A DNA stretch of 64,000 nt from Corylus avellana (taxonomy: Eukaryota; Streptophyta; Magnoliopsida; Fagales; Betulaceae). Shown in pieces: positions 10,386 to 22,014 of this stretch. How positions within the stretch are numbered: the stretch's first letter is position 1; each line of letters opens with the position of its first letter. Under the pieces are notes generated by a model. That model had not been told where the DNA came from. It worked only from the letters and a program-made list of their open reading frames with translations, and searched no databases. The stretch is taken from contig NC_081541.1 in the NCBI RefSeq assembly GCF_901000735.1, positions 29,504,813-29,568,812 of the forward strand. Direction: 5' to 3'. Both the position numbers and the translations under genes were made by a program.

Positions 10386-10481
10386 GCAGCTGTTATGACA
10401 ATTCGTGAACTCTTTGATTTTATAGTTGATCCTTCTATTGCTGATGAGGCTGTGGGCAGTTATCTGGAAGAGGTTTGGTAA
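10386..10481 (+). pseudogene. RIO1: RIO1 kinase exon fragment
   Basis: One frame reads 'AAVMTIRELFDFIVDPSIAD' followed by EAVGSYLEEVW and a stop. This corresponds to the C-terminal segment of plant RIO1, an atypical kinase/ATPase of 40S ribosome maturation. The match starts at a plausible acceptor (GGTGCAG) and breaks after EEV, where a family member would continue. No other RIO1 exon is nearby, so this is an isolated exon relic. Confidence 0.65.
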
Positions 10482-11019
10482 TTTATACTCTCAAATTTTC
10501 TGAAGGAGTTCAAGACTGCTTTCAACGGGTTTATCTACCAGAAAATTTGGTTTACTCGTGATTTCTTCTTACTCTCTCTTGCTCTACAATTCGTTTAGTG
10601 ACCCAGAAAATTATTGGAAGCGTGGAAGAAAATTTTTGAAGCTTTGAATTCCTGCATTTTCTCTTTTAACGACCCAGCATCCCCACCTATCCTCTTAGCC
10701 TCCATCACTACCAGCGTCCCCACCTCTCCTCTTAACCGCATTGACCCAATTCATATTTTGGTATGAATTGGGGACAAAAAGGCCAAACAAAAGCAAAGGA
10801 ACAAGAAAAGAAACTAAGAAAAGGGGTACGGAGAATATTGGGGATCACGCTTGAGCTCTTGTATGTAGCCGAGCTCACGAAGGGCATGTCCTGAATTAAT
10901 CTAGATGTTTTCACCACCGGAAATCATTTTCTCATAGCAGAGACAGATCGAGGCATAGATTTCCAATAAAGAGAAAGACAAGAAAAAGATTGTGTTTGGA
11001 TGTTTCACATACTTCTTTG
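10482..11019. other. No recognised feature
   Basis: AT-rich sequence with no supported reading frame. The 10732-10917 frame is short and without motif. Confidence 0.5.
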
Positions 11020-11462
11020 AGGGACAGAAATTAGCTACAAAGTGGTTTGTAGCTAATTTATACAAATCAATCTAATAAAGTAACATGTGTCCTTAAAACA
11101 TGTAATTATCACATGCTTTTTTATGAGAAATGATTGGTATCAATAATTTGCCCATATTTTTTTTTTTTTCATATTCTCTTACAAAGTCAATAGATCAACT
11201 ATTAGATTTGTAGGGTATACAATTGACATAAGTTCACAAATCTAATGGTTGATTTGTAAGATGATACAGGAAAATATGGGCAAAATATTGACAACAATTT
11301 TTTCTCTTTTTTTGATTAATGCTATTAAAAAAACATATGAAAAACACATGCTATTGAAATATATGTGCATCTCACATGCTTTGGGGACACGTGTCACTTT
11401 ATTAGAATGGTTTGTATGAATTAACTACAAACCAGTTAGCAAGCTAATCTCTATTTCTCTGA
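11020..11462. mobile_element. About 440-bp foldback MITE
   Basis: The ends are imperfect inverted repeats: AGCTACAAA...GGTTTGTAGCTAATTTATACAAA on the left against the complement of TTTGTATGAATTAACTACAAACC on the right, with 'AATAAAGTRACAYGTGTCC' inside both. An inner inverted pair brackets the centre (GCCCATATTTT against AAAATATGGGC). It has no coding capacity. Confidence 0.6.
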
Positions 11463-12035
11463 ATCTATGAGTTTAATTGCGAGATTTGGTGTTTCCATGC
11501 TCATTCTATTTAATATTTCAAGTTGCCGTGTCAAACTTTTATTAGAGGATGTAAAATAATGGGTTTACACTAAAGCTTGATAGAATTTATTCTCTTACCG
11601 ATATTTTAGCTAAAACTTTCATTTCCTTAAGCTCTCTTCATATTCTCTATTATAATTTTTGTCATATTTATACTTTATATTTAGAGAAATGATCTTCCTT
11701 CGTATCTCATTTTCACGCATTTTTATATTTATTTCCCTTCTCTCCCTCTTTTTTCTCTCTCTACATGGGAATTTTTAAGAATAAAAAAAAATAAAGATGG
11801 AGGGAAAAATATATTTAAATAGAATAGAGTGAGATTTAGAGAGTTTATTGTGCGGTGCTTTTAAAAAATTGCTAATTAAACTTAAAAATGTGAGTCATTT
11901 AACCAAATTTTAACTAAAGATTACAAAGTTAAATGAAAATGCTCCTGGTGGACAATAATTAGCTTCAAATCCTGGTTTGGGCCTAATTTTTGCATTAGTC
12001 TAGTAAAATGACATATTTTTAAAATATGTAAAAAT
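11463..12035. other. No recognised feature
   Basis: AT-rich intergenic sequence with no frame or repeat that I can support. Confidence 0.5.
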
Positions 12036-12050
12036 TACTTTTTTTTTATT

Positions 12051-13073
12051 TTTTTATTTTTTTGGTAACAAACCGAAATCCATTAAAGCAGAAAAAAGGT
12101 TACAGGACAGACACATAAAGCTAACAAGCTTAGACAAATTAACCCAATCCAAACAGACTACAAACTTCTCAAAGTAGGTGAAGATGGAAGTCATCTACGA
12201 ATGTAGCCCAAGAAAACCCTTGCTGCGGCGCAATCTGATGGATACTACCATCTGGAGTACGACTACCCCTATCAAGCATATAAAAAGACTTTCAAAAAAG
12301 CCATGGTGATTTAGATGCACAGTAACAATGGAAAAAAAGGTTTCCAAAAATAAAAGAAAAAAAGATCCACTTCACTTACGAAGGGTCTGAAGCCTAACCG
12401 GATCGGGTTTAACAGAAAGCAACACAACAACGTTACAGAATAAAACTACAAGATGAAAAGCAGAGTAAAATGTCCAAAAAATAGCAACGTCGGAGACGCA
12501 AAGGGCCACGAGCCGATGAGGGAACCAAGAGACCGGCGTAGGTGGTGGATGGAGGTGGAGCGGCGAGAAAGATGCCTCACGCTCCAGCACGTGTTGAACA
12601 CGCTTCGACGCATGGTGGCCGGATGGGGGGGACGCTGGTGGCAGACAATGGCAGAGACGGCCAGGAACCCTGTGGAGTGGCTCGTGAGCATCCGAGACTT
12701 CCTGAAATCAAGAGAACAGATTTTGAAAGAAACATATCCAAAATTTTCAAGAAGAATGCGAAACCCAAACTTGGAGCAGCTGATGATGGTGGTGGTCAGA
12801 GGTTTTGCGGTGGAGGATGGGGCGTTGCAATTTTTGGATAGAGATAAAACGCTTAAAGCGTTAGATAAGGCCTCCGAGGAGGCGGATAGGATCTCTAAAG
12901 AGACGATTTTGGCCTCTAAAGAAGCAAGAAAGGGAGGGGGAGGGAGGAAAAGGGAAATAGAGGGAAAAGGGAGGGGGGGGAGGAAGCCGTCCAAGGCTGC
13001 CGAGGAGGAGCTTGGGAGATTTCTAGAGGAGAGAGAAGAGAGTGTTATGCTCTCTGTTGTTAGAGGCGCCATC
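12051..13073 (-). mobile_element. Non-autonomous poly(A) retroposon with target-site duplication
   Basis: Read on the minus strand, a GC-rich 5' part (13073 downward) passes into a 3' part ending GGATTTCGGTTTGTTACC and an A-rich tail (rc of 12041-12061). Flanks TACTTTTTTTTTATT (12036-12050) and TACTTATTTTTTATT (13074-13088) form a 15-bp target-site duplication with one mismatch. Long frames in it on either strand (for example 12453-13184) have no family motif. It is likely LINE-mobilised and lacks reverse transcriptase. Confidence 0.6.
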
Positions 13074-13167
13074 TACTTATTTTTTATTAATGTTATTAAA
13101 AGAGCATTAATTTTTGCCGATTTGTGGGGCCCAAGCGTTGTTCTCCGACAACCTACACACCTACACA

Positions 13168-13476
13168 TAGGGCTAGCAATTTAACCCATGACCCGCAAAC
13201 CCGACACGTAATTTTAGGGTTAGGGTTTAGGTTAAACAGGTTCGGGTCATAAATGGGTTTATGACACGTTTAATAAACCTGTCGGGTCATGTCAACCCGC
13301 GGGTCGACACGTATATATATATATTATTTTTTATTTTAATCTCAAATTTGTATATATACGTTTAAACGTGTTCACGTGTCGTGTCGTGTTCGGGTTTGGG
13401 TGTTCGGCACATTTACTTCAACGTTTCGTGTTTGGGTTGACATGAATTTGACATGCCAACCCTTTTTGCCAGCCCT
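13168..13476. mobile_element. About 309-bp Mutator-type MITE with 9-bp target-site duplication
   Basis: Ends AGGGCTAGCAA and the complement of TTGCCAGCCCT form terminal inverted repeats. The flanks carry the 9-bp direct repeat ACCTACACA at 13159-13167 and 13477-13485. A 9-bp duplication is typical of Mutator-like elements. The interior is full of alternating GGGTC/GACCC and ACACGTGT words and has no coding frame. Confidence 0.65.
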
Positions 13477-13485
13477 ACCTACACA

Positions 13486-14642
13486 CAGTCACCATTCCCA
13501 AACGATTCTTTATTCAAGAAGAGAAACGATCAAACAAACAGCCAAGGAGGTCAACCTCTCTTAGAATATATTCTGTTATTTTTCTCACAGTTTGTAGTGT
13601 CTTAGAGAAAAAGAGAGTTTGCTCTTTTGTTGGTTTTTTCTTTCTTTTGTTGTTTTATTTTATTTTATTTTTTTGTGTGAGTGAAATTTGGGTGTATTGA
13701 GACTTGGGGTTTTAAGTGATTTTCTCCATGTTACTCTTTGTACTCTATCTTTTAATAGTGAATTTCCTCCAAGTCGCCTCTATCAGTGAATTTAGGCTTG
13801 TTAAGCCGAATCACTTAAATCTTTGTGTCTTGTATATTTGATTTATTTTCTATTATGGTCTTTTTTGGTTCTCTGGAATCCTAAATTTATTTTCTATTAT
13901 AACATGTATTGAATTACTTGTTATAAGTCGACTATATAATGTTTATGATTTGTGGAGAACATAGCAAAACCACACTTTATTGCACACATAGCCTATCAGC
14001 CGATTATCATTCACTTATGAAAGCTTCTACTTCGGCAGCTCTCCTACAATGATAAAATGAGTCTGTGATGGCTTCTTGGGACAAGCCAACATGCGCTGCT
14101 CAAGGTTTAAAATATACGAAAATGGACCATGCTGTAACACGTGTTACAAACTTGCACAAGAAAATGATGTTTATGAGAAATGGAAGGAAGTTTGTTCATT
14201 AAAAGAATAATAAAATATTTGATTGTTTATAAATCAGTGTGAGACACCAACGACGAGAAAACACAAAGGAGGGATGAATGGCTCTTCGCTGTTCTTCCCT
14301 CCTCCCCTTTCCTGTTTTTGTTCTTGTCTCTCTTTCTCATGGTAGCAGTGTTCGGTGTCTTTTTTGTACTCTCTTCCAAACTCCGTTTCTGGCGGTTTTG
14401 TTTTAGATCTAGATCTAGTTTTTAAAACTCAGATTTACTCGTCTTCACTAGCCAAGGATTGTAGATCGATCGGTGTGGGGGTTATCTCTCACCGTCGGAA
14501 AAATAAAGTTTTGAGAATTTGGTTACTCAAAATTTTATTTTATGGGTATATGGTGTCACATTTGTTTTCCATATATAGTTGCTGATGGGTAAGCAATTCA
14601 AGGGCTGTGTCGTTTGGAAGTTTGGAACAATATCTTCCATAC
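13486..14642. other. No recognised gene; sequence upstream of CPK copy 1
   Basis: AT-rich, with T-rich runs. Homology with the region upstream of copy 2 begins only about 45 bp before the ATG (near 14597), so the copies do not share a promoter. 14355-14585 is a frame without motifs. Confidence 0.5.
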
Positions 14643-17600
14643 ATGGGAATCTGCAAATCTACCAAGGGGAAATCTTATCGGCGCAACACCCATCCCGACC
14701 ACTCCAATTCTAGCTCGAATACCCAGCAGCTTGTTGCCCAACACTTCTCCAACGATGAAAACTCACCTGCCATTATTCCCACCAAGGAAGAAGCCATCAT
14801 TAGCGTGGCGTTGACAACCAAGCTTATTATGTGTCGGGCCATAAGACTGCTAACGTTCATGATCTTTACGAGTTTGGTCATGAATTACGACGGGGAAGAT
14901 TAGCAACTACTTATTTATGCATCGACATTGCCACGGGGATTGAGTATGCCAGTAAGTCAATCTCAAAAGGGAAGTTGACTTCTGAGGTGGGTGTGGAGGA
15001 TCTGAGGAGGGAGATTCAGATAATGCACCATTTGGCGGGCCACAAGAATATTGTGACCATCATGGGTGCTTATGAGGATCCCTTGGATGTGCATATTGTG
15101 ATGGAGCTTTGTAGTGGTGTTGACTTGTTTGACCAGACCATCAAGAGGGGGCATTACATGGAGAGGAAGGCTGCTGAATTGGGAAAGATCATTGTAGAGG
15201 TTGTTGATGCTTGCCAATCGTTTGGGGTTATGCTTAGGCATCTAAAGCCTGAGACCTACTTGTTGCTTGACAGATATGATGATTCCTCTCTCAAAGCCGT
15301 TGATTTTGGGTGCTCTGCTTTCTTCAAACCAGGTGACTTAACAAGATACTTATTGTCAATTTGTGAAGTTATTGCTGCTGCTTCCTGCTTGTAGACAATT
15401 TTATTGAGTCTAACACTTCATTTGTAGGGCCAAGTTTTCATGAATATGACTCCAAGTGCTTGTTATACGGTTCCAAGCGCATGCTACATCGCTCCCTAGG
15501 TACTCCATGGGCATTATGGGCCAGAAGCAGACATACGGTCAGCAGGGGTCATACTGTATATATTGCTAAGTGATGTGCCGCCATTTTGGGCAGGTATGTG
15601 TGATTTGGTATATTACCCCAACGAGTGAAAATTTCATTTTGTGTGTGTTTGCTGAAGGCTTTATCTTTTTGTAATTCAGAAACACAGCAGGGAATATTTG
15701 ATGTGGTGTTGATGGGAGATATTGACTTAGAATCAAACCCATGGCCTAGTGTATCTGTCAGTGCAAAGGACCTAATCCGGAAAATGTTATGTTCTCAACC
15801 TTCAGAACGTTTGACTGCTCATGAAGTTGTATGTATGTTTAACCTTTCTGTCATTTTCTTCATGATCTTGCCCTATTATTTGGAAATCTAATGTAGACTG
15901 AATGCATTAAACTGATATTTTTTCCTTTGTTGATGTGTGTTTCCATGTTGCTATTACATCCTGCATGACTACTAGGCATTACCATCATTTTGTAAAAAAT
16001 GTATAAGCTGCTGAGGCACTACATTTTGGGTGTTTTCCAGTGTTATGCGAACTTTAGACCTTGTAAAGTAGATTTGCAGGTTGATCTACTATGCAATCAA
16101 TGTTTAAAGACTTATAAATGCAACCTTAGTCTGTTTGAATGAACTGTATAAGGTATTTGTAATATGTTTGAATCAAGTATATGTGATTTATTGTTTTTAT
16201 TTACATCTTACTGCTTTTGAATAGGTATTTGTAATATGTTTCTTTCATCTGATTCAGAGTTTTCCTAGTTTTGAAAGATTAGAATAATGTAGTTTGCTAC
16301 CTGGTTGCATTTACTTGTTATCTAAACTAATTTCATGATGAATTGAGATTTATCTCTCTTAAGCGCCTGGTTGCATTTACTTGTTATCTGAACTAATTTC
16401 ATGATGAATTGAGATTTATCTCTCTTAAGCGTTTGTTTAGGCCATCCTTGGATATGTCAAGATGGAGTTGCTCCTGATAGAGCACCGGATCCAGTTGTAC
16501 TTTCTCGTATAAAACGGTTCTCTGAAATGAAGAAGTTAAAGAAGATGGCTTTATGGGTAAGTACAGGTGCATGACTCGGGAATAAAAATATAATTAAGGA
16601 CAAAACACACACACACACCGAGTGTGCTAGCTGTGTGTGTACACTTTTAGATACAGGATTGCACCAATTTAGCTGTTTATTTGAAAAGCATACTGATGTT
16701 TGATGTTGAGTTTTTCCATGCTCTTTTTAAATACCAAATCTAGTATTCATATTGACAGAACTTTTTTGTCTCTGTTTTGTGCTATCAGGTAATAGCTGAA
16801 AGCCTTCCTGAGGAGGAGCTTGCCGGTTTGAGAGAAATTTTTAAGGCGATGGATACTGATAACAGTGGTGAAATTACATTTGATAAACTGAAAGCTGGTT
16901 TGCGAAGATATGGCTCTATCTTGAGGAATTCAGAAATACTTCATCTCATGGAAGCCGTAAGAAGTTCGTTTCATAGCTAATACTTGTGTGATCTGTTTAT
17001 TGCCTTTGTTTTGTATTTCATCATCATCTAATTCTTTTTGTTCATTTTCTTTGTCTTCTTCTTCATCATCATCTTCTTTTTCTTCTTCTTGATTCAATAG
17101 TTCTGTTTTTGTTTCAATTAGTTGACCTATGTCCATAACTTGAATGTATCTATGCTATCGTTTCATTTGTGTTCCGATATATTGCATGTCTGCGGCTGAA
17201 TTTAGGATATTGGAATCCACATCAATTCTATGTTTCGGATAATCATTTCGTAATTTATATTGACAATTAAGTTGGTGATGTCATGTTAGATGAGGGACTT
17301 GGAAAATCATTCTTTGGTTAAAGTTGATCCTGAAAATCACATTCCATTAATGGTATGCACTTGTGATTGTAGCACTAGAGCTGAGGTATCTTATTTGTCA
17401 CGTTCTTCTTTAATATTAGTTGGGGTTTTCTGAAGGTGGAGACTTGTGCAAAGTATGTACCACTTTTGATGAACGTCGACTCCCTCAATTTCTGCATAAC
17501 ATACTTAATGCGCCTTTTGATTGGAAATTTGCATGGTTAGAAATCAATAATGTTTGCATTGTCTGAAAGTTTATTGGGAAATTCAAGAAGTTATGATGTC

Positions 17601-18345
17601 TCTTCCTTTATCATAACAGCAAATCGGTGGACATTGGACAGAAACATTAAATTGTAATATATGGTTGATATTGCTGTATTGGATTATTGTGCTTATAATA
17701 TTGTTTTGTGGGTTTCTTATTTTCTATTTATGTGGGTTATTTTAGCTGTGTAGGTTGATGTTGACGACAGTGGGACTATCAACTATGGGAAATTTATAGC
17801 TGCAACAATTCCTCTTAACAAACTAGAAGGCAGGGAACTTCTTATTGCAGCATTTCAATACTTTGACAAGGATGGAAATGGTTACATTACAATTGATGAT
17901 CTCCAGCAGGCTTGTGAAGAACATAGCATGAGTGGTATTTCTCTTGAAGATATTGAAGATACAATCAGAAATGTGGATCAAGATAATGTAAGTCATTTTG
18001 TTCTCTTTAAGCAGAGAACCTTTTGTCAACAAAAGTTCATGCACTCTAATATAATTTTAAACCTGAACAAATACAATTTGAATGGCTTGTCAAAGCTTAC
18101 AAATAATATGTATTTCCTTTTTTATATCTATTTGAGCTCTTAGTTTGTTGACCAATCTCAGATGTTCTTTTGTATATTTGTTGTTTTAGGACGGAAGGAT
18201 CGATTATCGTGAATTTGTTGCTTTAATGGAAAAGGGCAATGACAGAATTGGAAGGCAAATACAACACAATCTGAATTTGAGCAAAGGTTCAATCTGGGGG
18301 TCCTGGTTGCTCACAGCAGAGATGACTTACACGTCTTACAGTTAA
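14643..18345 (+). pseudogene. Tandem CPK copy 1, disrupted pseudogene
   Basis: The seven exons of a CPK5/6-type gene are recognisable: 14643-15332, 15428-15593, 15680-15832, 16441-16556, 16789-16956, 17754-17987, 18190-18345, with conserved GT/AG sites. Disruptions: a 1-bp deletion near 14804 (exon 1 frameshift), an extra G at the exon 2 acceptor (15428), a stop replacing the APE glutamate in the other frame (near 15498), and Trp-to-Arg in the DxW motif (near 15537). Catalytic decay is shared with copy 2: the glycine-rich loop reads LRRGRLA, HRD reads LRH and KPEN reads KPET. EF-hand 1 and 2 loops end in Lys instead of Glu. Ancestrally it encoded a Ca2+-regulated Ser/Thr kinase; it cannot make one now. 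Confidence 0.9.
16300..16431 (+). repeat. 66-bp tandem duplication in CPK copy 1 intron 3
   Basis: The 66-bp unit starting CCTGGTTGCATTTAC occurs at 16300-16365 and again at 16366-16431, differing at about one base. Copy 2 has it once, so the duplication arose after the copies split. Confidence 0.9.
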
Positions 18346-18892
18346 TATCCTTCAATAATGATTTTATTCAAACTCTGAACACAATTGGGGCACAAAAGCT
18401 TTCTTTATTAACATCCAAAAGACCTCTTTATTTTTATGATTATCAAGCTGTAGCTTCTAAACTTGCAGTCCTGTATACTGACTTGGCACATCGGCTTGCT
18501 GTGCAGGAAAGCCAGAAGAAAATTAGTGATGAAGCTTTGAGAAACAATTTTTATTTTTTATTTTTAATGAATATTGAGAAACAATTTCAATTCTTTGGTT
18601 TGAAAACCTTATCTTGTGTTACAGAAGATTTGGGTCCCAGAGGTTCTGTGCTTGAGAATTTACTGTGTAATGTATTCATCATGCTGTATGACTGAAGAAA
18701 ATATGTGTATATTATGTATAAGCTTTATAGACTTCCAAGAGCAAAGTTTTACAGCTTTTCAAGTTGCTAAATTATTCATTGCTGTTTTCATTNNNNNNNN
18801 NNNNNNNNNNNNNNNNNNNNNNNNNNNNNNNNNNNNNNNNNNNNNNNNNNNNNNNNNNNNNNNNNNNNNNNNNNNNNNNNNNNNNNNNNNNN
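18346..18892 (+). other. 3' flank of CPK copy 1, ending in an assembly gap
   Basis: Homologous to 27261-27756 downstream of copy 2, so the tandem duplication unit includes at least 0.4 kb of 3' sequence. A 100-N gap occupies 18793-18892. Confidence 0.8.
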
Positions 18893-19394
18893 ATTAATTA
18901 GGACTTTGCTATCGATAAGACCCAATGTCGAACAGGGATGGGGATGCTAGTTAGGGACCAAACTGGAACAGTGATAGCAACCAAGTGTCTCTCCCGTGTA
19001 GGCAATTTAGAGCCAACGGCTGGGGAAGCTTTGGCATCTCTTTATACAATATGCTGGTGCCAAGAATTAGGGAGACGAGCTATTATCTTAGAAGGGGACG
19101 CGAAATAAGTAGTGGACGCGATAAACTCCAATGTCAACAATGAAAGCAGATTTGGTCACATTGTGGAGGACATTCGCCAATTTCTAAAGACGTTCCCTAA
19201 GTGGCGTTGTGTTTTTGTAAACCGGAAGGCAAATGCCGCAGCTCATGGATTAGCTAAGGGAGCAACAAAACTTATCATGGATAGGGATTGGAAGAGGGCA
19301 ACCCAGAATTGTATCTGTGATATTATTGAGATTGAGAAAATTACTCTATCTTAAGATTAATTGATGAATGACACAAATTTTCTTCAAAAAAAAA
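18893..19394 (+). pseudogene. LINE remnant: RNase H-like 3' domain and poly(A) end
   Basis: One frame reads as the RNase H-like domain that ends many plant LINE polyproteins: 'GMLVRDQTGTVIA', then 'LEPTAGEALASLYTI', 'IILEGDAK', a stop (TAA near 19107), then 'VVDAINSN' and 'VFVNRKANAAAHGLAKGA'. The acidic EGD and the terminal NxxAHxLA motif are recognisable. A short 3' UTR ends in an A run at 19386-19394. The 5' part is lost in the gap. Confidence 0.8.
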
Positions 19395-19439
19395 GTATGG
19401 TATGTTTTTTTTTAAAAAAAAAAAAAAAAAAACAAAACA

Positions 19440-21930
19440 AAAGCAAGAGAAGATAAAAAGAAAAATAAAGAGAAAGAGAGAGAATTTGTAAACCTTTTTT
19501 TTTTTTTTAGAAAAACATAACATTTCATTCAATAATACCACGAGCATAACGCTCTTACATCACAGAGTAAAGCTCTAAAGCAACCATAGCATAAAGCTAC
19601 AAGATTACCAGGTTTAGTACAAGATTCGAGAGCAATCCGCTAACCCATGACTAAAATCAAATTTAGTACTAGATCTGTGACAGACAGACTCAACCAAATG
19701 CATGGATAGCAATTATTCCTCGACCCTGAGAGCGGAAAGACTCTCATGCCGAAACTCTTCCTCCTCGACTCGAAGGCCAAGATAATGATCATATCCACAA
19801 CCCAAAGGTCTGGACCAAAACTAATTAACCCGAAGGCAACATAGATCGAGTGAGAGAGGAAAGAGCCTTATTACAAGCCTAACAAAACAGGGAAATTAAA
19901 CCATACAAGGAAAAACACACGCTAAAACACAAATACATCTTAAAGAAGTAACAGAATAGGAAAATAAAACAAGAAAAGAAACGGCACACTCCGATCACGC
20001 ACATGCCGGGAACCGAAAACCGAAGGGGCGTTGGAAACTCATTGCAATGGGGACTAGTCGAAAGGCCCAACAGTGGACGGTGGGCGGTGAACAGGCGCAG
20101 AGAAGATTGGCAAAGCAAGACCTGAAAATAACCACAAACAAGAAAAAAGGGAAAAAACAACAAGGAACCACCAAAACAGGAAAAAAACAAGGAAAATGAG
20201 CACAAAGTGGGAAGACGGTAGCCGGAAGGAAGCCGGACCCGTGCAGGCCGGAAACCGCCGCGTAAGGGGCGTGGGAGCTCGACGCGGTGGGGACGCATGA
20301 AAGAGAACCCTAATAGCAAGCAGCGAAGCGGCAACACAAGTCGGCGACGACCACAGACAAAATCCGAATCCACAAACAGCCAAAACAAGGCCAAGGAGCC
20401 CGCTGTAGAAAATGAAGGCGGGGGAAGAAAGCGGTAGGGAAGGGGCAAAAACGAAGAAAAACAAAGGGGGAAAGGAGCGGCAAGGAAGGAGAAGAGAGGA
20501 GGCACCGGGGCTAGGGCATCAGGTAAATAACTAGCATCGGAGCGAGGAGGACGAGGGGAGGAGGGAGGCAGCCAAACGGCCAACCCTCCTCCCCTATGTG
20601 GCTGAAGGATTTCGCTTTTCTCTCTGGTGGCTAGAGAGAAAAGAGACGGCTAGGGTTCATTTCTTTGTAAACCTTTTGTTTTCTTCATTAAGATATCAAT
20701 TAAATGCATTCCAAATAATATAAAGAGAAAGCAAGAGAAGATAAAAAGAAAAATAAGAAGAGAGAGAGATAGAGAATTTGTGAATCTTTTGTTTTTTTTC
20801 ATTAAAACAAATAAATATATTACAAATAAAACCTATACGTTTTAATTGTCTCACATTGAGATATAAACATAAAGCAAGAGAAGATGAAAAGAGTGAATTT
20901 GAAAAACTTTTGTTTTCTTCATTTAGACAATTTAATGCATTACAAATAAAATTCCTATGTTTTAATTGTCTCGTTAAAAGGCTAACATCTAAAACGCCAC
21001 ATGTCGCAATTGAGATATAAACATAAAGCCTATACGTTTTAATTGTTTCACATTGAGATATAAATATAAAGCAAGAGAAGATGAAAGGAGAAAATTTGAA
21101 AAGCTTTCGTTTTCTTCATTTAGACAATTCAATGCATTACAAATAAAACTCTTATGTTTTAATTGTCTCACTAAAAGGCTAACATCTAAAACGCCATGTG
21201 TCACAATTCTAAGCAAGAAAATTTGTGAACATTTTGTTTTCTTCATTAAGATAATTAAATATATTACAAATAAAGCCTATACATTTTAATTGTTTCACAT
21301 TGAGATATAAACATAAAGCAAGTGAAGATGAAAAGAGAGAATTTGAAAAGTTTTTGTTTTCTTCATTTAGACCATTCAATGCATTACAAATAAAACCCTT
21401 ATGCTTTAATTGTCTCACTAAAAGGCTAACATTTAAAACGCCACGTGTCGCAATTGAGATATAAACATAAAGCCTATACGTTTTAATTGTCTCATATTGA
21501 GATATAAACATAAAGCAAGAGAAGATGAAAAGAGAAAATTTGAAAAGCTTTTGTTTTCTTCATTTAGATAATTCAATGCATTACAAATAAAACCCTTATG
21601 TTTTAATTGTCTCACTAAAAGGCTAACATTTAAAACGCCATGTGTCGCAATTCTAGGTAAGAGAATTTGTGAACCTTTTGTTTTTTTCATTAAGATAATT
21701 AAATATATTACAATAGTCTCACATTGAGATATAAACATAAAGTAAGAGAAGATGAAAAGAAAATTAGATAAAGAGAAAGAAAGAGAGAATTTGAAAACCT
21801 TTTGTTTTCTTCATTTAGACAATTCAATCCATTACAAATAAAACCCCTATGTTTTAATTGTCTCACTAAAAGGCTAACATCTAAAATGCCAGGTGTTGCA
21901 ATTCTAGGTACTTTTTAATAGGACCGGTTA
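19440..21930. repeat. Satellite-like tandem array, interrupted by a retroposon
   Basis: Units of about 140-240 bp recur at about 19443, 20731, 20875, 21072, 21319, 21515 and 21742. Each begins near GCAAGAGAAGATGAAAAGAG and contains TTTTGTTTTCTTCATT, 'AATGCATTACAAATAAAAC', TTTTAATTGTCTCAC and ACGCCACGTGTCGCAATT. Unit length varies by deletion of the middle block. The ACGCCACGTGTCGC word holds a G-box core (CACGTG). No protein is encoded. Confidence 0.8.
19499..20663 (-). mobile_element. Non-autonomous poly(A) retroposon inside the tandem array
   Basis: An about 1.16-kb insertion on the minus strand. Its A-tail (rc of the T run after 19498) follows TATTATTGAATGAAATG and TTTTTCT. The flanks are an exact 14-bp target-site duplication, TTTGTAAACCTTTT, at 19485-19498 and 20664-20677. 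The 5' half is GC-rich, begins near AACCCTAGCC, and contains a long Pro/Phe/Leu-rich frame (20583-19879) with no family motif, which I do not consider a gene. It is probably mobilised by LINE machinery. Confidence 0.75.
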
Positions 21931-21975
21931 ATGACACGTGTCGCAATTTTACGCACTCTCTAAGCCAAAACTCAA

Positions 21976-21978
<3 letters not shown>

Positions 21979-22008
<30 letters not shown>
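21979..22008. repeat. TA microsatellite
   Basis: An uninterrupted (TA)n run that truncates the LINE fragment on its right. Confidence 0.9.

Positions 22009-22009
<1 letters not shown>

Positions 22010-22014
<5 letters not shown>

Noticed and set aside
12453..13184. A 243-codon plus-strand frame and an overlapping 208-codon minus-strand frame
   Set aside because: Both fall mainly in the 12051-13073 retroposon, overlap each other antisense and show only low-complexity Glu/Arg or Ser/Leu content.
19879..20583. A 234-codon frame on the minus strand, Pro/Phe/Leu-rich
   Set aside because: It lies wholly within a poly(A) retroposon with a 14-bp target-site duplication, has biased composition and no family motif; a compositional open frame.
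19440..21930. Regularly spaced repeats that might suggest a CRISPR array
   Set aside because: Units are long, variable and contiguous without unique spacers, and the genome is a plant's; this is a satellite-like array.
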